64,000 nt of DNA from Streptomyces sp. NBC_01485 (GTDB lineage Bacteria; Actinomycetota; Actinomycetes; Streptomycetales; Streptomycetaceae), in contig NZ_CP109435.1 of assembly GCF_036227125.1 (NCBI RefSeq), positions 1,054,001 through 1,118,000 on the forward strand. Direction: 5' to 3'. This document shows positions 34,301-42,293 of this stretch, in pieces; the first letter of the stretch is position 1, and every line of letters starts with the position of its first letter. Position numbers and translations under genes: made by a program. Under the pieces are notes generated by a model. That model was not told the DNA's origin, made no database searches, and saw nothing but the letters and a program-made list of their open reading frames with translations.

Positions 34301-35761
34301 ATGGCGGCCATCGTGATCGCGGGCGGCGGCGTCGCCGGCCTCGCCCTGGCGCTGGCGCTCGGCGGGCGCGGCCACCGGGTGCGGGTGCTGGAGCGGAGCG
34401 AGCCGCCGCCGGACGGGCCGGTCGTCAAGAGCGCGGAGCTGTGGCGGCGGCCCATGGTCGCGCAGGCCGCCCACGACCACATCCTCAACGCGCTCGGCGT
34501 ACGGACGCTGCGCCGCCACGCGCCGGCCGTCCTGGACGCGGCGCTGGAGGAGGGGGCCAGGCTCCTCGACCTCACCGCCGTCGCGCCCGCCGGCCCCCGG
34601 GAGCCCGGCGACGACGACCTGGTCACGCTGGTCGTCCGGCGTCCCGTCCTGGACGTCGTACTGCACCGGGCCGTGCGGGCGCTGCCCGGCGTGACCGTCA
34701 GTCACCGCAGCACGGTCGCCGGGCTGCTGCCGGCGCCGGACGGGCCGTCGGGGCGCCGGGTGACGGGGGTCGTGACGCGGGCCGGTGAGACGATCCCGGC
34801 CGACCTGGTCGTGGACGCCTCCGGCCGCGCGTCGGCGTCGCGGTCCTGGCTCGCCGCGGCGGGCCTCCCGGTGCCGGACGACCTGACCGGCCCCTCCCGG
34901 CTGCGCGCTTTCGGCCGCTTCTACCGGCTGCGCGACCCCGACGGCCCGCCGCCCGGCGCGCTCAACCGGGGCAACGCGGCGGGCGGCGTCTGGGACCACT
35001 ACTCCGCCGTCCTGCACCCGGCCGACAACGACGTCTTCGCGATCACCTTCGGGACGCTGCCCGGCGACCGCGCGACCACGGCCCTGCGCACCCCCGAGGC
35101 CTTCACCGCCGCCTGCCGTCTCTCGCCGTACCTGGCGGACTGGGTCGACGAGGACGTCGCCCGGCCGCTCGGCCCGGTACGGGTCATCGGCATGCCGCCG
35201 AACATCCTGCGCGGCACGGCCGCCGGCCACCGGCCCCCGGTCACCGGACTCCTCCAGGCGGGCGACGCCGCCTGCGTCACCGACCCGATGTTCGGCCGCG
35301 GCATGTCCCTGGCCCTCGCACACGCCTTCGCCCTCGCCGAACTGCTCGACGAGCACCCGACGGCGGACGAACGGCTGAGCCTCGCGGCCACGGCCCTCGT
35401 CGGACGGCTGCTGCGCCCCTGGTACGAGCAGGGCGTGCACGACTCCTGGGCGCGGGTCGCCCGGTGGCGGACGGCGGCCGGGGCTCCCCCGGGTCCCACG
35501 GCCGGCCGGCCCGTACCGACCGTGTCCGGGCAGCTCACGGCGACCGCGATGACGGCGGCGGCCACCGACCCCACCGTATGGCGAGGGATCACCCGCATGC
35601 AGACGAGCCTGCGCACGCCCGCCGAGGTCTTCGCCGACGAGGACTTCCAGGCCCGGCTACGAGCCGCCGCGGACACCCCCGCGCAGTCCGCCCCACCCGG
35701 CCCCCGGCCGCCGACCCACGCCGAACTGAGCCACGCCATCGCCGCCGCGAAAGGAGGATGA
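34301..35761 (+). CDS. FAD-dependent oxidoreductase (monooxygenase/geranylgeranyl-reductase-like)
   Basis: 486 residues. The dinucleotide fold starts at once with IVIAGGGVAGLALALALGG. The motif LVVDASGRASASRSWL and the GD motif LLQAGDAACVTDPMFGRGMS place it with FAD-dependent hydroxylases, epoxidases and flavin halogenase-like proteins of group A. No halogenase WxWxIP motif was found. It probably hydroxylates or epoxidises the product. It starts two bases after the methyltransferase stop, and its own stop overlaps the first possible start (ATGA) of the next gene, with AAAGGAGG inside the last codons. Confidence 0.83.
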   Translation: MAAIVIAGGGVAGLALALALGGRGHRVRVLERSEPPPDGPVVKSAELWRRPMVAQAAHDHILNALGVRTLRRHAPAVLDAALEEGARLLDLTAVAPAGPREPGDDDLVTLVVRRPVLDVVLHRAVRALPGVTVSHRSTVAGLLPAPDGPSGRRVTGVVTRAGETIPADLVVDASGRASASRSWLAAAGLPVPDDLTGPSRLRAFGRFYRLRDPDGPPPGALNRGNAAGGVWDHYSAVLHPADNDVFAITFGTLPGDRATTALRTPEAFTAACRLSPYLADWVDEDVARPLGPVRVIGMPPNILRGTAAGHRPPVTGLLQAGDAACVTDPMFGRGMSLALAHAFALAELLDEHPTADERLSLAATALVGRLLRPWYEQGVHDSWARVARWRTAAGAPPGPTAGRPVPTVSGQLTATAMTAAATDPTVWRGITRMQTSLRTPAEVFADEDFQARLRAAADTPAQSAPPGPRPPTHAELSHAIAAAKGG

Positions 35762-35763
35762 CG

Positions 35764-36930
35764 GTGCCGCCTCGCAAGAACGTCCTGCTGGCGCCGGTCA
35801 CGGTCACCCCCACCAAACCGCTGACCCCCAGCCACCTCAAAGGCCTGCTGTGGACCGACGTGATGTTCCGGGCCACCGCACCGCTCGCCGAGGTCACCTA
35901 CCGCTACAGCCACACCACCTATCACGTCACCGAACAGACGGTCGGCTTCTGGGAGTACCTCGACCGCACCCATGGGGAGACCGACTACACGCGGCTCTCC
36001 GAGGAGGACATCGGCGACCTCTACGTCCGCTACCGGTCCGAGGCCGAGCGCCAGGACGCCGACGTCCTGCGGCCCTACCGGGACGCCGTCGAGCACGGCG
36101 GCTGGGTCCATCCGGCCAGCGAGCGGATGCTGCGGCTGTGGGCCGGGCACTACGCGCGGCTGGGGATGCACGACCCCGGTCTCCAGGAGCACCAGCCGCC
36201 CGGCCTGCGCCTCGACGAGATGATCGAGCGGCTCGCCGCCGTGGGCCTGGTCCTCGACCAGCGGCACTGCGGCGGCCCCGTCTACCTGGACGCCACCCGG
36301 TACGGAATGCCGCTGCGCCGGATCGTCACCTCGGACGGCCGCCCCAACTACCTCGCCTGCGCACTGCGTGAACTGGTCCCGCTCGTGCCCTGGTACGACG
36401 AGGTCGTCCTGCTCCACGACCCCGAACTCGACGCGGACTACCAGCTGTTGAACCGCGTGCTGGGCACACTGGGGCCGACGGTGCGCCGGGTGCCGATCGG
36501 CCGGGTGCCGATCGACGGCAAGATCACCTCGGCCCGGCACGGCGGCTGGCGCGACCACACGGCCGGCGCGCTGCTGCGGGCCGCGACCGACGTGTTCGAC
36601 GGAGACGTCGACGGAGACGGATACGGATACGACGACACGGGCGCGGGCGCGCTGCGGCTCGGCATGCGCCTGTACTTCATCGCGACCCTCGGCCCCGGGC
36701 AGCGCCAGTCGTTCCGCCACGACCTGCTGCGGCACTGCATGACCGTGGCCGCGCGGCTCCTGGAGCGCTCCAGGGCGGCCGTCGCGGCCGGCGCGGGCGA
36801 ACTGTCCGACGCCCTCGACCGGACCCGGCGCGGCCACACCTACGTCGACCCCTACCGGCTGACCTGCTCGCTCCTGGGCAAGGGCCGGCCCGCTCCCGAT
36901 CCCGGACTCCTGTCGGCGGTGTTCCTGTGA
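35764..36930 (+). CDS. Stand-alone class I aminoacyl-tRNA-synthetase-like core, arginyl type
   Basis: 388 residues from GTG at 35764, six bases after AAAGGAGG; an ATG at 35758 is too close to that site. Blocks follow arginyl-tRNA synthetase in order. VTPTKPLTPSHLKGLLWTDV holds a HIGH-like PSHLKG (residues 22-27). DIGDLYVRYRSEAERQDADV matches the insert helices. LDEMIERLAAVGLVLD, TSDGRPNYLACALRELVP and EVVLLHDPELDADYQLLNRV match the segment before the catalytic end. IDGKITSARHGGWRDHTAG holds a KMSKS-like loop (252-258). The N-terminal Add-1 domain and most of the anticodon-binding domain are absent (ArgRS is about 550-590). It probably adenylates an amino-acid-like acid for the pathway, perhaps without tRNA, as MshC does. 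This is my reading by eye; no search was run. Confidence 0.68.
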   Translation: MPPRKNVLLAPVTVTPTKPLTPSHLKGLLWTDVMFRATAPLAEVTYRYSHTTYHVTEQTVGFWEYLDRTHGETDYTRLSEEDIGDLYVRYRSEAERQDADVLRPYRDAVEHGGWVHPASERMLRLWAGHYARLGMHDPGLQEHQPPGLRLDEMIERLAAVGLVLDQRHCGGPVYLDATRYGMPLRRIVTSDGRPNYLACALRELVPLVPWYDEVVLLHDPELDADYQLLNRVLGTLGPTVRRVPIGRVPIDGKITSARHGGWRDHTAGALLRAATDVFDGDVDGDGYGYDDTGAGALRLGMRLYFIATLGPGQRQSFRHDLLRHCMTVAARLLERSRAAVAAGAGELSDALDRTRRGHTYVDPYRLTCSLLGKGRPAPDPGLLSAVFL

Positions 36931-37736
36931 CCAGTTCCCTCGACCCCCTCTCCGCCGCGCTGCTCGCGCCGCCGCCCCCGCCTTTGCCCTACCCGCTGTC
37001 CTCGGAGGCCCTGCTCAGGTCGGCCGTGGACCGGGTGCGGACCGCCCGCCCGGAGCTGGCGGACCGGCTCGACCTGTCCAGCCCGCAGGCCCTGCGCGCC
37101 GCCCGGGCCGGATTCCACGACGCCGGCACGGTGCGGCACGACGAGGTGCTGGCCGTGGTCGTCATCGGCCGGCTCGACCTGCCGTCGTGGGTGCGCGAGA
37201 CATGCGCCTTCGCCCTCGGCCTGACACCCGAGACGCAGGCCGTCTGGCGGCGCTCCTTCACCCGCACCGTCTACCTGGCCGGCAGCCCGCCCAACCTCCG
37301 CGAGCGGTTCGCCTTCGAACACGTCGCCGCCGACGGATCGGTGGCCTGGGCCGGACCCGCGGCGGGCTCGGCGACGGCCACGCTGCGCCGGCTGCTCAAG
37401 GCCTTCGAGGCGTCGCACGAGCTGTCCGGCCGCCCGTCGGCCACCGTGACCGTGCCCGGCCGGCCGCGGCTTCCCGCCGGGTCCCGCCCCGCGGTCCACC
37501 GCGAGCTGTACATCGCCACCGCCAAGGTGGGCGTCACCGACGCACTCGTGCACGTCAACCATCTCGTCGCCGAAGCCGTCCTGGACCGGCTGATCGGTCC
37601 CGGAGACCGGCTGACGCTGCGCTTCGTGCCCCGCCTGACCGGCCTGGGCTCGCGCTTCGCGATGCTGCGCGTCGACACCGACGTCCACCGCCCGGACGAA
37701 CTCCAGGCATACGCCGGACTGACCACGGAGGTCTGA
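36927..37736 (+). CDS. Unrecognised 269-residue cluster protein
   Basis: No family recognised. It starts at a GTG inside the stop of the synthetase-like gene and runs almost directly into the next gene. The N-terminus is Pro/Leu-rich; the middle has hydrophobic strands (DEVLAVVVIGRLDLPSWVRE) and a mixed alpha/beta pattern. The end includes RELYIATAKVGVTDALVHVN and RLTLRFVPRLTGLGSRFAML. No signal peptide, membrane helix or catalytic motif was found. Tight coupling to the ArgRS-like core suggests the two proteins act together, for example as acceptor-binding or transfer partner; that is a guess from position only. Confidence 0.72.
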   Translation: MTSSLDPLSAALLAPPPPPLPYPLSSEALLRSAVDRVRTARPELADRLDLSSPQALRAARAGFHDAGTVRHDEVLAVVVIGRLDLPSWVRETCAFALGLTPETQAVWRRSFTRTVYLAGSPPNLRERFAFEHVAADGSVAWAGPAAGSATATLRRLLKAFEASHELSGRPSATVTVPGRPRLPAGSRPAVHRELYIATAKVGVTDALVHVNHLVAEAVLDRLIGPGDRLTLRFVPRLTGLGSRFAMLRVDTDVHRPDELQAYAGLTTEV

Positions 37737-37737
37737 G

Positions 37738-38388
37738 TTGCCATCCCCCCGCACCGCGCCGTCATCCCCCCGCACCGCGCCGCGCCCCATCCGCCTCGGC
37801 GTCCACGGCAGCCCCCACCTGGCGTCCCGCATCGTCGCCGCCGCCGGTCATCCGCCGGAGTCGGTGGAGTACGTGCCCTACGAGGTCACCGAGCCGTTCG
37901 AGCCGCTGCGCGCCGGACGCGCGGACGTCATGATCGTCAAGTACGACCCGCTGGAGCCGGACATCGCCATGAGCGCACCCGTCGCGCACGACGGGCGGGC
38001 CGTTCTCGTCGGCGCCCACCACCCGCTGGCCGGCCGTGCGTCGGTGTCCGTGGAGGAGGCCGCCGCGTACGAGGGTTTCCAGTGCCCCGGTGACTTCCCG
38101 CCGCACGTCTGGGACCTGGTGGTGCCGCCCCGGACCCCCGGCGGCCGGGTGATCCGCCGGGTCCACCCCATGACGACGATGGCCGCGCTGGCGGACCGGC
38201 TCAGGAACACCGCGGCGATCCATGTGTCGTTCCAGTCCCTGGACGCCGTCGTCCCGCCGGACGTCAAGGTCGTCCCGGTGCACGACCTGCCGCCCGCCGC
38301 CGTGACCCTGGGCCGGCTGCGGGCGGCCGAACCGCCCGAGCACGTCCGGCGGTTCGTGGCCGACGCGGAACAGGCGGCGGGCCGGTGA
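37738..38388 (+). CDS. LysR-effector-like (periplasmic-binding fold) protein without HTH
   Basis: 216 residues from a TTG start with GGAGG five bases upstream. After a short Ser/Pro-rich start it reads like the substrate-binding half of a LysR regulator: IRLGVHGSPHLASRIVAAAG, LRAGRADVMIVKYDPLEPD, RAVLVGAHHPLAGRASVSVE and MTTMAALADRLRNTAAIHVS. No DNA-binding domain or signal peptide is present. It may bind a pathway intermediate, work as a chaperone or enzyme-like binder, or sense the product inside the operon. The repeated TCCCCCCGCACCGCG near its start adds a duplicated SPRTAP peptide. Confidence 0.72.
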   Translation: MPSPRTAPSSPRTAPRPIRLGVHGSPHLASRIVAAAGHPPESVEYVPYEVTEPFEPLRAGRADVMIVKYDPLEPDIAMSAPVAHDGRAVLVGAHHPLAGRASVSVEEAAAYEGFQCPGDFPPHVWDLVVPPRTPGGRVIRRVHPMTTMAALADRLRNTAAIHVSFQSLDAVVPPDVKVVPVHDLPPAAVTLGRLRAAEPPEHVRRFVADAEQAAGR

Positions 38389-39170
38389 ACGGCGCATTCG
38401 ACGGCCTCCCGGTCGTCCTGCTGCACGCGCTGCCCCTCGACTCGTCCATGTGGGAGGCGACGGCACAGGGGCTGCGCGCCCGCGCCCACCACGTCATCAC
38501 CCCCGACCAGCGCGGTTTCGGCGCCGCCCCGCTGACGGACGAGTCGCCCTCGCTCGCCCTCGTGGCCGACGACCTGGCCCGCGAACTCGACCGGCAGGGC
38601 ATCGACAGCGTCGCCCTCGCCGGCTGCTCCATGGGCGGCTACGTGGCGATGGCCTTCCTGCGCCGCCATCCGGGCCGGGTGCGCGCCCTGGCCCTGCTGG
38701 CCGCCAGGGGCACGGCCGACACGGCGGAGGCGGCCGAGCGGCGGCGGCTCTTCGCCGACCTGGTCCTCGACGACGCGGCGCGCGGCGCGGTCGTCGCCCG
38801 GACCACACCGGCCCTGCTGGGCGCCACCACGCGCGCCCGGCAGCCCGGCCTCCTGACCCGGGTGACGGACCTGGCGCAGGCGGCCGGTCCCCGTTCCGTC
38901 GCCTGGGCGCAACGGGCCGTCGCGGCACGGGCGGACTCCATCGCCACCCTGCGCACGGCCGACGTACCGGCCGTGGTCGCCATCGGCGACGAGGACGAAC
39001 TCGTCTCCCTCGACGAGGCCCGCGAGACGGCGACCGCCCTGCCGCAGGGCCGGCTCGTCACCCTCCCCGGCGTCGGCCACCTCGCACCGCTGGAGGCGCC
39101 GGAGGCGACCGCGGAGATCCTCACGGACCTGCTCGCCCGGGCGAACACCGAGGAGGTGAAGGCATGCTGA
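38385..39170 (+). CDS. Alpha/beta hydrolase
   Basis: 261 residues from a GTG overlapping the previous stop. The fold shows VVLLHALPLDSSMWEA (oxyanion loop), the nucleophile elbow ALAGCSMGGYVAMAF with Ser in GCSMGG, an Asp in AIGDEDELVSLDE and the catalytic His in PGVGHLAPLE. It resembles 3-oxoadipate enol-lactonase-like and carboxylesterase-like members. It could open or close a lactone such as an AfsA-derived ring, or release an ester. The stop lies within the next gene's first codons. Confidence 0.87.
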   Translation: MNGAFDGLPVVLLHALPLDSSMWEATAQGLRARAHHVITPDQRGFGAAPLTDESPSLALVADDLARELDRQGIDSVALAGCSMGGYVAMAFLRRHPGRVRALALLAARGTADTAEAAERRRLFADLVLDDAARGAVVARTTPALLGATTRARQPGLLTRVTDLAQAAGPRSVAWAQRAVAARADSIATLRTADVPAVVAIGDEDELVSLDEARETATALPQGRLVTLPGVGHLAPLEAPEATAEILTDLLARANTEEVKAC

Positions 39171-40069
39171 CGGCTGATCAGAAAGCGGCGAATCAAAACG
39201 CGGCGGACCAGAACGCACGGGAGGACACGCAGGAAGCCGCACAGGGGAACGCCTGGGGATACGAGACGTCCACCGGACTGGCGTTCACCCACGAGGACAT
39301 CGTGGACCCGCACTTCCAGGCCTGTGCCCCGTACTACCTGGACGCCCTGGACAGTGTGGGCGTCCAGCCGGGCTGGCACGTGCTGGACGCGGGATGCGGC
39401 AGCGGCGCGTTCCTGCCCCGGCTCGCGGACCTCGTCGGGCCCGAGGGGCGGGTCTCGGCCCTCGACCTGGCCGAGGAGAACGCCGCACTCGCCGCCGAGC
39501 GGATGCGGGACCGTCCGGCCCGCGCACGGCTGACGGTCCGGCAGGGCAGTCTCCTCCAACTGCCCTACGCGGACGGCACGTTCGACGCCGTCTGGTGCGC
39601 GAACACGACGCAGTACCTGGACGACGCGGAACTGACGCGCGTGCTGGCGGAACTGCGCCGGGTCACCAGGCCCGGCGGCCGCGTCGCCGTCAAGGACGTC
39701 GACGGCACCCTGAGCACCGTACGCCCGGCGGACCCCTTCCTGATCACCGACTTCTTCCGCAAGGGCGCGGAGTCCCCGGGCTACGCCCGCCAACTGCTGC
39801 GGGGCCGCGATCTGTACCGCTGGCTGCGTGCCGCCGGGTTCACATCGGTACGCCAGCGGACGATCCTCATGGAGTTCCACGCCCCCCTGTCCCCGGCCGC
39901 CCTGCGGTTCTACGGCAACGCGTGCGCGCGGTTCGCCCGGCAGGCGACGCGTGCGGGGATGCCGGGCGACTGGGCCCCGTTCCTCGACCCCGACGACCCG
40001 GCGGGCCCGTTGCGCGACCCGAACGGCTACATCAGCGAGGGGAACGTCATCGCGATCGGCACGGCTTGA
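39164..40069 (+). CDS. Class I SAM-dependent methyltransferase (UbiE-like)
   Basis: 301 residues. After an Asn/Gln/Ala-rich lead, the Rossmann fold gives VLDAGCGSGAFLPRLADLVG (motif I), RVSALDLAEENAALAAERM, and WCANTTQYLDDAELTRVLAE (motif II), then VTRPGGRVAVKDVDG (motif III). It is therefore a small-molecule methyltransferase, the second of the operon. GAGGAGG lies seven bases before the ATG and the gene overlaps the hydrolase stop. Substrate unknown. Confidence 0.86.
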   Translation: MLTADQKAANQNAADQNAREDTQEAAQGNAWGYETSTGLAFTHEDIVDPHFQACAPYYLDALDSVGVQPGWHVLDAGCGSGAFLPRLADLVGPEGRVSALDLAEENAALAAERMRDRPARARLTVRQGSLLQLPYADGTFDAVWCANTTQYLDDAELTRVLAELRRVTRPGGRVAVKDVDGTLSTVRPADPFLITDFFRKGAESPGYARQLLRGRDLYRWLRAAGFTSVRQRTILMEFHAPLSPAALRFYGNACARFARQATRAGMPGDWAPFLDPDDPAGPLRDPNGYISEGNVIAIGTA

Positions 40070-40139
40070 ACTCGGCGCAGCCTGAACCAGGAAACTCTCG
40101 AATCACCAGCCAGCTATCGAATCACCGGCTTGGAGCACC

Positions 40140-41036
40140 ATGAGTGAATCACGTAAGAACGCCGCCGCCCTCACCCGTCGCGCCACACTGGCCACCGGCG
40201 CCCTCGTCGGTGTCGACGGCCTGCTGAACGCGACGCCGGCGGCCGCCGCGCCCCGCGAGAGCGCCCGCTACACGCGCGGGTGGGCGGTCCTGCGCGAGGC
40301 GTCCGGCGAACGCGGGGCGGCCGTCGTCGAGTCGCTGAAGGACATCGCCCCGGACCTGGGCCGCTACGTCGTCGAGTTCGCCTACGGCGACGTCTTCTCG
40401 CGGGCCGGACTCGACCTGCGCCAACGGGAGTTGGTGACGGTCGCGGCGCTGGCCGCCGCGGGGGACACCGCGTCGCAGCTCAACTTCCACATGGACGCCG
40501 CGCTGAACGTCGGCGTGCGCCCCGCGGAGATCATCGAGGCCCTGATCCACCTGGTGCCGTTCGTGGGATTCCCCCGGGCGCTCAACGCGGTCGGCGTGGC
40601 CAGGACGGTCTTCGCCGACCGCGACGTCACGTTCGAGCCGCCCGTCATGGAGGACTCCAGCGACCGTTACGAGCGCGGCAAGGAGAAACTGCTGGAGATC
40701 GACGGCGCGCACGGCCTGGAGGTCATCGAGTCGCTGAAGGACATCGCCCCGGACCTGGGCCGCTACATCGTCGAGTTCACCTTCGGCGACGTCTACCACC
40801 GCCCGTGGCTGACCGCGCGGTCACGGCAGCTCGTCACCGTCGGCGCGCTGACGGCCTTCGGCGACACCGCTCCCCAACTGCGCGTGCACATCGGCGCCGC
40901 GCTGAACGTCGGCCTGAGCCCGCGGCAGGTGGTGGAGACGCTGATCCACGTCGTCCCGTACGCCGGATTCCCGCGCACGCTGAACGCCGTCGGGGTCGCC
41001 AGGGACGTGTTCGAGGAACGGAACACATCGCTGTGA
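40140..41036 (+). CDS. Tandemly duplicated carboxymuconolactone-decarboxylase-like protein with Tat-like leader
   Basis: 298 residues. The N-terminus looks like a Tat leader (TRRATLATGALVGVDGLL, then ATPAAAA). Two CMD/AhpD-like units follow, each with a VESLKDIAPDLGRY-type helix and an LVTVAALAAAGDT-type segment. The second unit repeats at an exact 133-codon interval, and 41 bases are identical between the copies. The AhpD CxxC is absent, so it is not a thiol peroxidase; a decarboxylase, cyclase or isomerase-like role is possible. Export would be odd for a tailoring enzyme, so the leader may mark a periplasmic last step. The stop overlaps the P450 start. Confidence 0.8.
   Translation: MSESRKNAAALTRRATLATGALVGVDGLLNATPAAAAPRESARYTRGWAVLREASGERGAAVVESLKDIAPDLGRYVVEFAYGDVFSRAGLDLRQRELVTVAALAAAGDTASQLNFHMDAALNVGVRPAEIIEALIHLVPFVGFPRALNAVGVARTVFADRDVTFEPPVMEDSSDRYERGKEKLLEIDGAHGLEVIESLKDIAPDLGRYIVEFTFGDVYHRPWLTARSRQLVTVGALTAFGDTAPQLRVHIGAALNVGLSPRQVVETLIHVVPYAGFPRTLNAVGVARDVFEERNTSL
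40327..40766 (+). repeat. 41-bp exact direct repeat pair inside the CMD-like gene
   Basis: The 41-base sequence starting TCGAGTCGCTGAAGGACATC occurs at 40327-40367 and identically at 40726-40766. The offset of 399 bases is 133 codons, so the reading frame is kept. The exact identity, beyond that of the flanking duplicated domains, suggests recent gene conversion. Confidence 0.93.
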
Positions 41037-42262
41037 CGACGGAACACGTCGGCATGACGACGGACGTCGCGGCGGACTTCGGGGCGCTCGGCGAGGAGTT
41101 CCTCAGGAATCCCCATCCGGTGTACGCCGGACTCCGCGCCCGGGGCCCGGTGCACCGGGTCCGGGTGCCCGAGGGCGCGGAGGCCTGGCTCGTGGTCGGC
41201 CACGAGGCGTGCCGGGCCGCGCTCACCGACCCCACGCTGTCCAAGTCCTGGAAGGACGCCTCCCCCGCACTGCCGCTGGCCCGGCTCTCCGCGGGCGAGA
41301 ACCTGCTGAGCTCGAACCCGCCGGACCACTCCCGGCTGCGCAGGCTCGTGGCGAAGGAGTTCACCCCACGCCGGGTCGAGGAACTCGCCCCGAGGGTGCG
41401 GGCGCTGACCGGCGAACTCCTCGACGCCATGCTGGCCCGGCAGAGCGGACGCGCCGACCTCGTCGAGGCGCTGTCCTTCCCCCTGGCCATGGGCATCATC
41501 TGCGAACTGCTCGGCGTGCCCTCCCTCGACCGCTCCGCCTTCCGGGAGTGGGCCGAACAGACGCTGAGCAGCCCGGACCGGGACACCAGGACGGCCGCCA
41601 CCGCCTCGATGACGGACTACCTGGTCGCCATGGTGGACGAGATGCGGCGGCGGCCCGGCGACGATCTGATGAGCGCCCTGATCCGGACCACGGACGAGGA
41701 CGGCGACCGGCTCTCCTCCGAGGAACTCATCGGCATGGCCTGGCTGTTGCTGGTCACCGGCTTCGAGACGACCGTGCACCTCATCGCCGCCGGCGTCCTC
41801 GCGCTGCTCCGCCACCCCGACCAGCTCACCGCGCTGCGCGCCGACCCCGCGCTCGTCGACAACGCCGTGGAGGAGATGCTGCGCTACGACGGCCCCGTGG
41901 AGACCACCACCTACCGCTTCACCACCGAGCCCCTCGAGATCGGCGGCACGGCGGTGCCGGGCGGCGGCGAACTCGTGCTGATCGCGCTCGCCGACGCGGA
42001 CCGGGACCCGGCGCGCTTCCCGGACCCGGACCGCTTCGACATACGCCGCCCGACCGGCGGTCACATCGCCTTCGGCCACGGCATCCACTACTGCCTGGGC
42101 GCCCCCCTGGCCCGCCTCCAGGCCCGCACCGCCGTCACGGCACTCCTGGACCGCTGCCCCGCCCTCTTCCTGGACGCCGACCCCGCCGCCCTGCCGTGGC
42201 GCACCGGCCTCCTCATCCGGGGCCCCCGCCACCTCCCGGTCCGCTGGCTTCCCGGGACGTGA
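41033..42262 (+). CDS. Cytochrome P450 (CYP105/107-like class)
   Basis: 409 residues from a GTG overlapping the CMD-like stop. The heme loop is FGHGIHYCLGAPLARLQ with the ligand Cys354. The K-helix pair is in VEEMLRYDGPVE, and the I-helix reads LLVTGFETTVHLI, with Phe in place of the usual acid-side His/Asp of AGHET. Bacterial P450s of this length oxidise natural products, helped by ferredoxin from elsewhere; none is encoded here. It is the last gene of the operon and probably a late hydroxylation or ring-forming step. Confidence 0.92.
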   Translation: MTTEHVGMTTDVAADFGALGEEFLRNPHPVYAGLRARGPVHRVRVPEGAEAWLVVGHEACRAALTDPTLSKSWKDASPALPLARLSAGENLLSSNPPDHSRLRRLVAKEFTPRRVEELAPRVRALTGELLDAMLARQSGRADLVEALSFPLAMGIICELLGVPSLDRSAFREWAEQTLSSPDRDTRTAATASMTDYLVAMVDEMRRRPGDDLMSALIRTTDEDGDRLSSEELIGMAWLLLVTGFETTVHLIAAGVLALLRHPDQLTALRADPALVDNAVEEMLRYDGPVETTTYRFTTEPLEIGGTAVPGGGELVLIALADADRDPARFPDPDRFDIRRPTGGHIAFGHGIHYCLGAPLARLQARTAVTALLDRCPALFLDADPAALPWRTGLLIRGPRHLPVRWLPGT

Positions 42263-42293
42263 GCCGCCCGCGTACCGGCCGAGGACAGACCGG

